Source of the DNA: Cephalotus follicularis
Lineage: Eukaryota > Streptophyta > Magnoliopsida > Oxalidales > Cephalotaceae
DNA length: 64,000 bases
Reading direction: 5' to 3'
NCBI GenBank assembly: GCA_001972305.1
Contig: BDDD01002029.1
Location: 142,946-206,945 of the forward strand
The translations under genes and the position numbers were made by a program. Of this stretch, positions 35,991 to 47,607 are shown piece after piece (within the stretch, counting starts at the first letter, position 1; every line of letters starts with the position of its first letter). The notes below the pieces were generated by a model, which saw only the letters and a program-made list of their open reading frames with translations, made no database searches and was not told the DNA's origin.

Positions 35991-36480
35991 TTTGTTCGTT
36001 GGGATGGTTGAAATAGAATCCTAAGTTCCCCTTAGGATATCCCTCAAACCGGTAACATCTCGACTGTTCCTCTAGCTTAGAAGGTTCCCGCCTTCTTACA
36101 CAAGTTGGATAGCCCTTAACCTAACACTTGGTTTAGGCTGGGTTTCCCCCATGTAAATATCTGACAAGATATGGATGGGACCGATTTCAAAGGAATCCGG
36201 TTTAGGATGTGCGCTCCCGACTGCAGTGCATTTCCCTGAGTAATATTGGAAGATTTATAAAAAGACTTTATGGACTGGACTTTATCGCCAAAGTCCAATT
36301 TCCCCATTTGCATTGACTGACATTGGTTCACTATCGTCGGTGTGCACTTAACCTAATATGTCCACTACCCTTTCTCCACACTCGGAGAAGGGAGATTTGG
36401 TCGTCTGACCAATCACACACGGCACATTGGAGAGGACTCACTGTCTTGGATGTTCATGCTTAACCATTGTGTTCATCTAG
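35991..36480 (-). pseudogene. Copia-C integrase fragment
   Basis: The segment AHILNRIPLKSVPS (about 36230-36190) is the conserved integrase C-terminal motif, also seen in copia-A at about 11695. Only parts of the core remain, and internal deletions make it about half the normal length. Confidence 0.65.
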
Positions 36481-36613
36481 CATCGCTAGAATGATCTAAT
36501 CAAGAATGCAAAATGTATGAAGGAATTATATCATTTTTTTCTCATAGTTTTTTATTAGTAGTTCCATGAATTGCTATGGTAATTGTATAAGACGTAGATC
36601 CCTTCTTCTTGTA

Positions 36614-36985
36614 CTAACTAGAACGGTGTTCTTTATATACAGAGATCAAGTCTTTATTACATAACCATTTAAAATTCATAAATGCCAATATCCTTGGTGT
36701 GAATCTTCTATCATCACCATGGCGTGAGTCCTTAGCTTTATCAGGTTTTAGCTGTCTAGCATCTCTCAGCTCATGCAAAGAGTTACCAATGTTAGTCTCC
36801 CAACCTGAGTCCTTTACCCAAGTTAAGCTTACATTGAATTCTAGATAAAACATAGAAGTACTTGACCCCGAGGCACCTACAGCTTTGGACTTTAGGAATA
36901 GACTACAATCTCTTCTAGTGCCCTAACTTCCCACAATAGAAGCAGGCACACTCCTTATTAAGATTTTTCAATCTTTCTAGAATGG
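36614..36985 (-). pseudogene. Copia-C protease and zinc knuckle remnant
   Basis: LTWVKDSGWETNIGNSL matches STWVLNTGCGTNICNSL of copia-A. The protease D-S-G is present here although the following Cys is Trp. A Cys-rich remnant lies just upstream near 36930-36960. No full domain is left. Confidence 0.65.
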
Positions 36986-37067
36986 TAGCCCTTGTCACTA
37001 ACTACCTTTTCCTTGGGTTTTCACCCTTTAAAATAGATTCACTTGATTTATCTCTCTATGAGATTAT

Positions 37068-37400
37068 TCAAGTAGGAAATTGAGGCATCACAGATGATCT
37101 CGACGCAACCTGGTCAAAATCTGCCTTTCCAGTCATATACGGGGTGCCATACAACTCCTCGAGTTGTGCAAGCATGGCACAAAAGGTTTGTGAGTGCATA
37201 ACCCTCATCTGCAATCGTGGCGGCATGCCAACAACTGCTAGGGTACGACCTTCATAATCGTTATCCCACCACTTAGCCACACTGGCTTTGTGTTGGTCGG
37301 ATACATCGTTCACTAGCTCGGGGGGTTTGGGGGATGGGGGGAATCTCAGTCATAATGTGAATTAAATTCATGCTCGTGAGAATAATACGCAAAATGCGTT
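37068..37400 (-). pseudogene. Copia-C gag remnant
   Basis: HKASVAKWWDNDYEGRTLAV matches HKAKVAKWWEDDEQARCLAI of copia-A, followed by the ELYGT motif (ELYGG in copia-A). Most of the C-terminal half of gag is missing. The segment continues toward the leader near 37400. Confidence 0.75.
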
Positions 37401-39599
37401 TCCATTCAGTGAAAATTTGATATTCAAACTCAGGATTCCTAGATGTGTTTGATTTATTTGTGCTATCTGCGATTTGAGTATATTTGTAGAGTATGTTAAA
37501 ACTAGCAACCTATATGAGGAAAAAGGAGAGAATTTTAGCAAATCATTCCATTTATGTTATTATCATAATCCTTTGTCTTTTGTAATTATGGATCCCTTCC
37601 CACTATTCTAATCGATCCCACACCCCCTCTATATAATTCGGGAAGTCCCGCTTCCTAGTGGGGATCAGAATCTATCCCACATATCATGGCCTCAGCACCG
37701 GGCATGACAAACCAAAATACCGAAATAGGTAGACATAAAAGTCAATTGGCATTAGGGCCTCGCCTTTGAAATGCAAGATCTTATACAAGTTCGGCTTGCC
37801 GGCCCATATAGTCCACAACGTTGGGCTGTGCCAACAATATGAGCCTGGTATAAGTCAAACCCACAATCCTCAAAGAAATGAACCCGTTTTCATCCCCACA
37901 AGGGAGCTTGTCAAAGTGCCAAAACATGGTTATTTCCTTCCAGTGCACATCACAATGAAATTGAATAGAAATGGTCTTACCGGGGACCTCTGCGGAGGTA
38001 GTGCTATCCCCAATATGTCCACACCATTCAACGAAGGCCGTGGAAGGCCAACGACAGGACACCCTAGTGCCCCACCGCTTATGAACTTATTATTTTACAT
38101 TTGGAGGAATTTGGTCTCATCAAATTTTATATTTTACCATAGCCATTTTAGATAATTTTAATTATCTTCCACATCTATTTGGAATGGCTTATCATTCTTA
38201 GATGTGTTTGGATTGTTTGCAAGAAGAAAAACATCCATCTTATGCATCCTAAAAAAATGGCCTGACTTGGCACTTTATCTATGACAGTGATCACGTGAGC
38301 CAAACGTGACCACCTGGTCTCCTACGTGATTAGAAACTTAATCCCCACTTTATTACACATTTCACCATACATACATGGTCTTCACTTGGTCCTGTATCTT
38401 TCTTGATCCCCTATTCATGCTCCATTGTACTCAAATTTAAATAATTACAACCTTAGTAACTATAAAAAATAACAATACAATAATGAGGGAGAAGAGAATT
38501 AATTTACTCTAAAAAATAATAGACAAGAAAAATTATGGTGCACGCAGGCACGCAGGCAGCCTTATTACAGACCAAATGATTAACCATATGAATAAAGCAT
38601 TTAAATTTCATCCACGAAAGAAACCAAAAGGTAGGTCTAGTCCCAAGTCTACTAGCATACACAAGAAATTCAAAAAAGATACTCACTATATATTTAATGA
38701 ATAAACACGTGACAATTTTAATATTTATTGATTTGCCATTAATCTATTAGCCTAAATAAAATGCAACTCCCACTAGATAAAATAAAATCTATTGTCCCTA
38801 TATATAATCTCTCACTATATTTAAACATTTGGTTCTACCATTGGATCCAATAGAGAGAAAAATAATGTAATAAAAATATTAGTAAAAACTAATATTAATA
38901 TTCCACTTGAATGTATTGCATTAATGAAAGAACTATGTGCATAAGTGAATTGAATCGTTGTCCGAACACCCTGTTACGTACATATCCTTTCCATGAAGTA
39001 TTCATGCCAGTAACTGTGTGAAGAATGCACAGAAACTGCAAAGAAAAGCTCAACCGAAATTTTCAGGCAACTAGCAGTAATCGTGCTGGAAAATCTCAGT
39101 AAGAATGCATAAAACTGTCAGAATCTTAGCAAGGACTGCCAGAAACTGTCTAGAATAATCCTGCACTCAGACTGTCACTAACCAGTGCAATTTTCTTTTT
39201 TGGGCAATAGCTAGATAATTTGCACTCACTAGTGCAAAAAATCTATGCCGAAATCCCGCACGCAACCAACTTTCAAACTAAAATTCTCGACACTTTTAAA
39301 CGCCCGTCGAATGACCTTTTAAGGTCCGTTTGAAATCCTAAATCACACATTAGGATGTTAGAATGCCCCTTGCATCATTTAACATCCAAAAGATTAATTT
39401 TTGGATCATCAAACAATCCATTTAATTGGTCATTCACATTAGTTCTAACAATTAGAAAAATGACTTGGAATTAAACATTCCGAATAACCTAATCTTTCCA
39501 ATTACTCCCTTAGGGTTGGAGTGCAACTTTCGGCCAACTACAAGAGATATTATGGCAAGTCATCAAACACTAAAATGAGGTCCAATTGAGCCTAATTAG
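37401..39599 (-). other. Copia-C untranslated leader
   Basis: About 2.2 kb lies between gag and PBS. Part (37560-38060) matches the copia-A leader at 9130-9660 in reverse orientation. The AT-rich stretch 38400-39590 holds no gene-like ORF and no clear repeat. Confidence 0.6.
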
Positions 39600-39613
39600 G
39601 CACTCTGATACCA
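39600..39613 (-). promoter_or_regulatory. Copia-C primer binding site (initiator Met-tRNA)
   Basis: The plus strand reads GCACTCTGATACCA, reverse complement TGGTATCAGAGTGC, four bases from the LTR start at 39618. This shows that the LTR to the right is the 5' LTR of the minus-strand element. Confidence 0.88.
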
Positions 39614-39617
39614 TAGC

Positions 39618-41096
39618 TATTGGATTGGCTCAAAAAAGGGTTGGAAGATTTCTGGAATTAGGGTTTTAGGGTGACTTTCAAAACTTTTTAATTCCAATCA
39701 AATGGATACCCTAAACCCCAACTCTAGAATTGTCCCAACATGCCCTAGGATCTCTAATTAGTTTATCAATCGAACCTATGGAACATCCCAAGCATAGGAG
39801 AGGGGTTGGTGAAGCTAGGGTTACACAAACCCTAGCAAATGGTCACTCCAAAATTATGTTGGGGTAACACACCAAAACCCTAGCACATTTGTTCCACAAA
39901 CCCCAAGGGTTTTCTAGGGAACAAACCTGCAAGAACAAGGGCATGGCTGGAGCGGCAATCCCAGCCCTCAAACCCGATCACCACAAGTCACTAAATCCAT
40001 CAACACAAAGAAGATCATAGAATTAGAACCATTACCTAATTCTTAGCCCACCTCCACTTTTGTGTGTTCCTTCAAACTTGTCTTCACAAATTATGCTCCT
40101 ATAGGCAAGGAAAAGAGACTTTGTGAAGGCTTGAAGTGTTTAAATTGTTTTTCCTAAAATATCTTAAAAAACAAGTAAAGATAGAAACCATGAAAGTGAC
40201 TATCTCCACCTATTATGAAGTTTGGAGGGTCAGAGGTGATGTTTGTGATCATTCCTCTTCAAGAACTTCAATCTCTTGATGTCTCCATTAAGGGAGATCA
40301 CTCTCATGGGTATAGAAGAGAAGGGAGGAAGAGAGAGCACCTAGTACGAAGAGGAAGAGAAAGTAATGAAGTGTGTTAAGTAAGATACTTCCAAAATATC
40401 TTAAGAAAGAGTCATGCATAAATATCTCAGTTATGCCTTTCCATAAAGCAAAGATGACTCATCATTCCAATCTCATATTCTTTTCATTTGGCATCAGATT
40501 TGGCCTGTAAAATATCACACAAAGTGCACCGGGTGCAAGGCATACAACCAAGCCCAAATTCAAGTGATGTCATAGTTGAATAGTCAACAAAAGTAGGCTA
40601 TGCTTACAACATTTGGGCTTGACTCTCTTGCAAATGCAAAGGCCCAATTTTAGGCAAATCATGACCCAAATTTTGGCCCATTGTGGGAAGCATGTCCCAA
40701 GCCAAAAATTCCACAAAATCCACTTGCTCTCTCTTTAATTAAATGCCCAATGCATTTACAGTTTCACAAACAATCGTTCGCACGGAACATTCTATTATGG
40801 TGATGCATGAGCTCACTTCTAAAGAAGTGATGTATGTCTAGCAAATAAAATGTTCTCGAGCAAAGTAACATCTCTCTTAGATGTTAACCTATCACTAAAT
40901 GACATGTGTCCCTCACACACGTCAACCTGTTCAAAAATCAGGCAGGATCCGAAACTCAGGATGGATTCCCGTACAATGATATATTTCCCAAAACATCCCA
41001 AAGTTCTAGTGCGACCATCCCGACAGTCTTTCTACCATCTAAATAGCTTCGGTGTGATCTCCAATCACCCCTGGATCTATGGACCAAAGTACCACG
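39618..41096 (-). repeat. Copia-C 5' LTR, interrupted
   Basis: It starts TATTGGATTGG next to the PBS (terminal TG apparently mutated) and matches the left LTR from about 39800 on. It stops at 41096 where another LTR (LTR-D) begins; the left copy shows that it should continue with TCTATAATACG-like sequence. Confidence 0.78.
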
Positions 41097-41839
41097 TGTT
41101 GGGAACGGGCAAACGTAGCGGAAGAAACGTAACCAATTCGGACATTAAGGTTTAGGGTCAATTAATTTTAAATTTCATCCAATTGATTAATCCCCAAGCA
41201 ATGGGATGCCCTATTCTAAGTTCGAATTGTCCCAATTAGTGCCAAGGAACCCTAATTGAACAACCAATAAAACTAAAACCAAAACCAAGCATAGTGCAAA
41301 AAGGGTCAAAATGATAGGGTTGCCGTAAACCCTAGAAATGGACTCCAAATGGCTCACAAGGAAAACACACAAACCCTAGTCAAAAGTCCAATCAACCCAA
41401 ACCCAAAACATCCTTAACCCTAAGGGATAGCAAGGAAACCACAAAAAGGGCAAGGGGGTTTGCCTAGAGTTCTCTAACCCAAGCTACAACCTGCTGCCAC
41501 GACCACAAGAATAAGAAGAGAAGAAATTCTTACCAAGGGTGAAGACTCCTCCTTCAAGTCAAGCTCCCTCTGCCCTTTGAATCCAAGAACTCCAAAGCTC
41601 CTCCTTAAGGCACAGACAAGGAAGATGCAAGGATGCAAGCCAAGTGTTTAACCTACACTAAATCACTGTAGGTAAAGATAAGGTGTAGTGTACAACTTAT
41701 CTCCACCTATAATGAACTTTGAGTGGTGAAAAGAGGGTTGAAAATGGTTGCAAATTGAACCAGGTGATTTGGGCATCAACGCCTAGGCGTATGGCGTCGA
41801 CGTGTATGCTAGCAGCTAAAAGAAGAGAGACGGCAGGGA

Positions 41840-41840
<1 letters not shown>

Positions 41841-41881
<41 letters not shown>
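41841..41881. repeat. (GA)n microsatellite
   Basis: About 20 uninterrupted GA dinucleotides lie inside LTR-D. The overlapping short ORF is an artefact of this run. Confidence 0.97.
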
Positions 41882-41885
<4 letters not shown>

Positions 41886-42014
41886 AAAGTGTGTTGTGTA
41901 AGCTTTGTCCTCTTGTCTTTAGCTATTTATAGTATTTGACTTCTCTCTCCACTTTATCCCAAAAAGTCACACAACCTTCTCTCAAGTCAGGTGAGATGCA
42001 GTTTGTCAGCCCTC

Positions 42015-42365
42015 GTGGCATCAACGCCATGCTTCTCATCCTATATTGGCGTCAACACCAACGATAAGATGAAACAGGCGCGTTGTCTCTTCCTGTCTTA
42101 GAGTCGACGCATAAACCTCATAGCGTCAACGCGTAAGTCACTAGTTTTTGAAGTGTCAACGCATGCTCGCCATAACATTAACGTCCAGGGAGTTAATCTA
42201 GTTATGGCATCGACGCATGCTCTTCATGGCGTCGACACATCCTCTTCATGGTGTCGATGTTTAAGACATTGGTTTTTACAGCGCCAACGCATGCTCTTCA
42301 TGATGTTAACGCCCAACGACTCAACTAGACATGGCGTCGACGCATGCACTTCATGGCGTTGACCC
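42015..42365. repeat. Degenerate GCGTCGACGCATGCTCTTCATG repeat in LTR-D
   Basis: About ten variants of GGCGTCGACGCATG or GCGTCAACGC recur at spacings of 20-45 bases, several followed by CTCTTCATG. The core GTCGAC hexamer is the same as in the gypsy-2 and Sirevirus arrays. Confidence 0.75.
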
Positions 42366-42557
42366 ATAAGACAAAGATGAGACATTTTCTTCTATTTTCA
42401 AAACCCATTCACATGGAATATGTCATCATCGCATTGCATGGACCTAAATCGATCAAACGAAATACTCACTAGCAAAGCAACATGTTTCCTGATGTTGTCC
42501 TTTCACTAAATGACATGTGTCTCACCACATATTTTTGGCCTTTGCCATCCCTTTAAA

Positions 42558-43796
42558 TGTTTTAAAGATTGATATTTCGATGATTAACAAACATGGAATA
42601 CATGTATGCATATTTTTCTATCATACAACTCACATACATACTTGAATTAATGTCCAAAATGTTGCAAAGCTCAAAAATTCAGGTACAGGCAAAAACGACC
42701 GACTGCCCATGATGAGCAGCTGACTATTTGAGTTGAGTAGCCGACTAGAAATACAAGAAATCCCAGCAACTGGAATTGCCCTCCATTCAGTCGACTGGAA
42801 CATGGGTCCATCCAACTGCCTAGTTAAAACAGCCGACTGTCCATTTATTCCAGTGGGTTTTTGGAAATACTCTCTTCCTCTACTAGCTGACTGGAATAGA
42901 GCACCAGCCGACTGTTTAGGAAAAATAGCCGACTGTCCAAATCCACCAGCCGACTGTCAGGAAATATCAAATTAGACAAGTAGCTTTTTGGAGATCATCT
43001 CTCTTTCAACCAGGCGACTGAAACAGAGCACCAGCAGACTGTTTAGGAAAAACAACCGACTGTTAAGATCGACCAGTCGACTGCCTCACCAACGGCTATA
43101 ATTCAAAATACGCGCCATGAGCTCCAGCTGACTGCCAAGGTAATACAGCTGATTGGAATGAGTCTAAGTTTCAAAAATAGATCCGTTGGAGCATGACTTT
43201 ATAAGAAAAAGTGAGGTATCTTACAGAGTAGATCAATCAAGATAGTACTCAATTCTTTCAAACCAACTCAGGCTACATACACAACATTCTCAATACCAAA
43301 ACAGATCAAAATCAAGCAATTCTACACTTTACAAAGCGCGTATTCTTGTAACTCATATTATTAGAGCTTTGTGTGTATTGAGCTAAATTGTAAACAAATT
43401 CTCTGTGAATTTGTAAACACCAAACACAATCAATTACTTGTAAACAAGAGAGGTTGTCTCTTGTATAGCTCGGTTGGAGCAAAGTTTGTAATCGCTCGGT
43501 TGGAGCAAAGCTATTGAAGCTCGGTGGAAGCAAACCTATAATCGCTTGGTTGAAGAGAAAGTTGTTGAAGCTCGGTTAGAGTTACAAGCCCGGTTGGGGC
43601 ATATTAGTGAAATACTCAATGGGAGGCCTTGGGGAGTGGACATAGGCAGTTTGCCGAACCACTATATATTTTTGCAATTCTCTCAACCTTACACTCTTTA
43701 AATTCCATAATTGTGTGATTGATTTTGAATTGTTTTTAGATTATTTGCTAGTTTAATTTTATAAGTCTATTCATCCCCCCCTCTAGACTTCCTACA
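42558..43796 (+). repeat. Sirevirus 5' LTR
   Basis: It starts TGTTTTAAAGATTGATATTT and ends CTTCCTACA three bases before the PBS. The roughly 1.24-kb length suits the lineage. Positions 42695-43145 carry an array of CGACTGTCC/CAGTCGACTG words; the region 43440-43620 has a short repeat of GCTCGGTTGGAGCAAAG. Confidence 0.8.
42695..43145. repeat. GTCGAC/CCGACTG array in Sirevirus LTR
   Basis: About fifteen words of the form CCGACTG(T), CAGTCGACTG or CAGCTGACT recur through 450 bp. The consensus CAGTCGACTG is shared with gypsy-2, an unrelated superfamily. Confidence 0.78.
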
Positions 43797-43798
43797 AT

Positions 43799-43810
43799 TG
43801 GTATCAGAGC
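43799..43810 (+). promoter_or_regulatory. Sirevirus primer binding site (initiator Met-tRNA)
   Basis: Perfect TGGTATCAGAGC just after the LTR end. It sets the LTR boundary and element orientation. Confidence 0.95.
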
Positions 43811-43856
43811 TTGTGTGCTCACATTTTTCTAAGATTAACATATTGAGTAAAAGATC

Positions 43857-45562
43857 ATGGCATCTACTAGCATTAATAATCAAACTAGAATCCATGATGA
43901 TATTTTCGAATTTAAGGTACCATTCTTTAATGGTGATGATTTTCCCTATTCGAAAAATCGTATGGAAATTTACCTTAAATCTAGAGAGTTCAAAAATTGG
44001 CTTAGTGCTAAAAATGGTCCTCGCATCCCTATGAAGATGAATGATAAAAATGAACTCTTGGTTAAAACTGAAGATGAATGGGATGAGGATGATTTCAAGA
44101 AAATGACCATAGATAACAAAGCCTTGAATATATTGCTAGTGTCTTTGGATAAAGCTGAGTACAATCTTTTTAGAAGATGTACCTCCGCACATGAAGTGTG
44201 GAAATTGCTCATTCTTACCCACGAGAGTACCGAGAAAGTTAAAAATGCTAAACTTGCTTTGCTAAATAGAGACTATGAATTGTTTAAGATGCAACCAAAT
44301 GAATCGATTAAAAATTTATATAATCGATTACTTGATATTACTAATGCTATTCTTGGTCTTGGTAAGGTTTTTGGCAAAGATAAACTTGTTAGGAAATTGC
44401 TTGGGTGCCTCAATGATGAATGGGAACCAAAGGTCATGGAAATTGAGGAATCAAAGAACCTAAAGGCAATGAAGATTGAAGAATTGCTTGGTTCTTTTAT
44501 GACTCATGAGGTCAAATTGAACAATAAATCAATCCATCAAGAGGAGAAAAAGCCTCAAGAAGAAAGGAGGAGAGACATAGCTCTCAAAAGCAATCGCAAG
44601 GAAGAAAACTCTAGTGATGAGGAGTTAGAAGAAGAAGACTATGTCCTCTTTGTGAAAAGATGAACAAAATTCACAAATGCGAACAAAGCTAGGAGATTCT
44701 CATAGAAGAATCCAAACAAAGGAGAAGGAAGTAAGATGGATCCTCCTACTTGCTTTGAGTGTAACAAGCCGAGACACATCAAGGCGGATTGTCCACAGCT
44801 AAAGAAAAATAAATTCTCCAAGAGGAACTCATCCGATGAAGAAGTCACCGAACAAGTAGCCAACCTATGCTTCATGGCAACAAGTGAAAATGAGGAGAGT
44901 GACAATGAGGTATATGATTCTTATACTTTTTGTGAATGAGAATTTGCATTTGATGAATTGCAAATTGAATTTAAAAAGAAATGTTCTCAATACTCTTCAC
45001 TAAAGAAAAATGTAGCTAGCATTGAAAATGAGAAGGACTTGCTAGTTATTGAAAATGAGCAATTGAAAATTGATATTAGCATTTTGAAAAGTGAAGTTGC
45101 GAAAAAGGATATATGTGTAGAAAACCCTACTTCTTGTGAAAATATAAAACTAGAAAAGGAAGTAGAAAATCTTAAAGAAAAGAATGTGAACCTAAAGAAA
45201 TCCTTTAGTAAATTCACATTAGGTAGCATGAAATTGGAAGAAATGCTTGCTATTCAAAGACCTTACCTTGATAACACCGATATAGGTTATGTTCCTTTAG
45301 AAGTTAAAACAAAATTGAAAATTGCTAAAAGGAGACCTACTTGCACATATGTCACAAGATAGGACATGTTGTTGGTAAATGTTTTAAAAGGATTGCTCAT
45401 TATCAATCCCATGTCCATTCTCGTGCTAGACCTTCCCCACGTCACCACACTACTACATTAAGACAAGTATGGGTTCCTAAAGGAACTATGAAACAAAAAT
45501 GTAACCTTAATGGACCCAATAAACAATGGGTACCACGATCAAAATCGTTTGACATTTTTTAA
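43857..45562 (+). pseudogene. Sirevirus gag, interrupted
   Basis: The ATG at 43857 opens 268 codons of copia-type gag (FFNGDDFPYSKNRMEIYL, EVWKLLILTHESTEKVK, LVRKLLGCL). The same frame continues through stops near 44661 and 44692 to a zinc knuckle CFECNKPRHIKADC (44750-44790). After another stop near 44937 comes a Lys/Glu-rich, coiled-coil-like stretch (44958-45300). A second zinc knuckle begins CTY in this frame and continues CHKIGHVVGKC one frame over (frameshift at about 45350). The long gag with two knuckles and a coiled-coil spacer is typical of Sireviruses. Confidence 0.87.
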
Positions 45563-47102
45563 GGTGAAAAGATGTTTTCAAGAAAACCACAAAGTGGAAG
45601 AACCATGGTACGTGGATAGTGGTTGCTCAAAACACATGACGGGTGACAAAAGCCTGTTCTTTGAACTTAAAGAAATTGATGGAGGAAAGGTCACATTTGG
45701 AGACAACAACAAATCCAGGATTGTTGGTATTGGCACAATAGGTAACCAATTGAACAAATTGATTGAAAATGTGTCTTATGTTGTAGGCCTTAAGCATAAT
45801 TTGCTTAGTGTTAGTCAATTGTGTGATAAAGGATATAAAGTAAAATTCGAATCCTCCTTTTGTCACATTATTGACACCAGCACCAATGATATTAAGTTTG
45901 TTGGTCATAGGCAAGGAAATGTGTATATTGTGCATTTAAAAGAAATGTCTTGCAAAAATGTTTTTTTTAATGCAAATGTAAATGACAAATGGCTTTGGCA
46001 TAGACGTTTGGGTCATGCTAGTATGGATATTCTTGAAAAACTTTCAAGAAAAGATTTAGTCATTGGTTTGCTAAAAATGAAATTTGAAAATGACAAACTT
46101 TGTGATGCTTGAGCACAATGCAAACAAACAAGAACTTCCTTTAAAGCTAAAAATGTTGTTTCAACTACAAAAATTTTACAACTCTTGCACATTGACTTGG
46201 TTGGACCAACAAGAACTTTAAGCATAGGTGGTAAACAATATGGCCTTGTTATTATAGATGATTACTCTAGATATACCCGGGTTATATTTTTAACTTTAAA
46301 GAGTGATGCTTTAAATTCCTTCATTAAATTTGGTAGACGAATTCAAAATGAAAAGATTCTATCTATTATAAGCATTCGTAGTGATCATGAAAAAGAATTT
46401 GAAAATTTTTGTGATGAACTTGGTATTCCCCATAACTTCTGGGCTCCTAGAACTCCTCAACAAAATGGTGTTGTTGAAAGGAGGAATAGAACTGTAGAAG
46501 AAATGGGGAGAACCATGCTTTGTGAAAACAATTTACCAAAATATCTTCGAGCCAAAGTCGTGAATACTTCATGCTATATAATAAATAGAGTGATGATTCG
46601 TTCTATTTTAAAGAAAACCCCATATGAGCTTTTTAATGAAAGAAAACCAAATATTAGTCATTTGAGACCATTTGGTTGTAAAGTTTTTATTTTCAATAAT
46701 GGGAAGGATAATCTTGGAAAATTCGATGCCAAGAGTGATGAAGGAATATTCTTAGGCTACTCTTTAAATTCTAAAACTTATAGAGTATTCAATAAGAGAA
46801 CTTTAATTATTTAAGAGTCTATTCATGTCTTATTTGAAGAGTCTAATAGTGCTCCGAGAAAGGAAAATGTTGTTGATGGTGTAGGTATCATAGACCAATT
46901 GGGAGGCTTGGACATATCCAAGGATGATGATGAAGCAGACAAAGTTGGAGAAGAAGTTGTACACGAAGAAGAAATTCAACCAACTCAACTCACCAAGGAG
47001 CCTATAGCAAGAAGAGACAGAGAGTATGTAAAAGACAACAAAGTAATAGGTAATCCTACCAAAGGGGTAAGAACTCGTTCGTCGCTTAGGGAGTATTGCG
47101 AT
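45510..47102 (+). pseudogene. Sirevirus protease and integrase
   Basis: The frame is again that of the gag start. The protease has WYVDSGCSKHMTGD, an intact D-S-G. The integrase zinc region has HRRLGHASMD and LCDA, where the next zinc-ligand Cys is a TGA at about 46110. The core then has HIDLVGPTRT, IRSDHEKEFENF and NGVVERRNRT, so the D-D-E residues are intact. HLRPFGCKVFIFN and GIFLGYS follow, then a TAA near 46812. Acidic spacer sequence continues to SSLREYCD at about 47102, where the next insertion starts. Confidence 0.88.
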
Positions 47103-47607
47103 GTTCACTTAAAAAGAATGTTTTAAAATTTATAGCCGCAAGTGCACGGATCATGCAGTAACGGGTTGAACACAGGGAAACGTAAACTAGTTGTAATTTA
47201 TGCAACCTAGGCGAAGTATACCAATTTTTGAGATAAACTAACAAACTAATGAATAAAAGATAACAAAATACAATTAAAAAGCGGTTTAGGGTATAGAAAC
47301 TCACCGTAGATTGTATTGAACAATTCCATGTCCACCAATAAAATTCACCATCAAGAGAACCATAATAGTTAGAAAAATTTTCAACAATAAAGCAATCATC
47401 CCAATAGGATTTCCACCAGTAAAAACAATGAAGAGAACACGAATAATTACGGCCAATCAACAACTTACACACATGGTCCATACTAATGCACACCCTCCAT
47501 CCTATTTGATCTTTAGTAAAGAAAAAGTTATTTTCGAGGATGGTGTGAGGGTGGGATGGCGTACTAAGTTTGTGTGTGAAATGGGACAGATCGTCCCATT
47601 GAACTTC

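Larger units (their letters stand above)
41097..42557 (-). repeat. LTR-D: copia-type LTR fragment inserted in copia-C LTR
   Basis: It begins TGTTGGGAACGGGCAAACG after the potential target site CCACG (41092-41096). The words CTAAATGACATGTGTC (near 42508) and AGCAAAGCAACATG are shared with copia-C LTRs, so it is a related minus-strand LTR. It is broken at 42558 by the Sirevirus LTR. It contains a GA microsatellite and a GTCGACGC minisatellite. Confidence 0.65.

Noticed and set aside
41719..41901. Short ORF ending in an Arg-Glu repeat.
   Set aside because: The repeat residues are a translated GA microsatellite inside an LTR.
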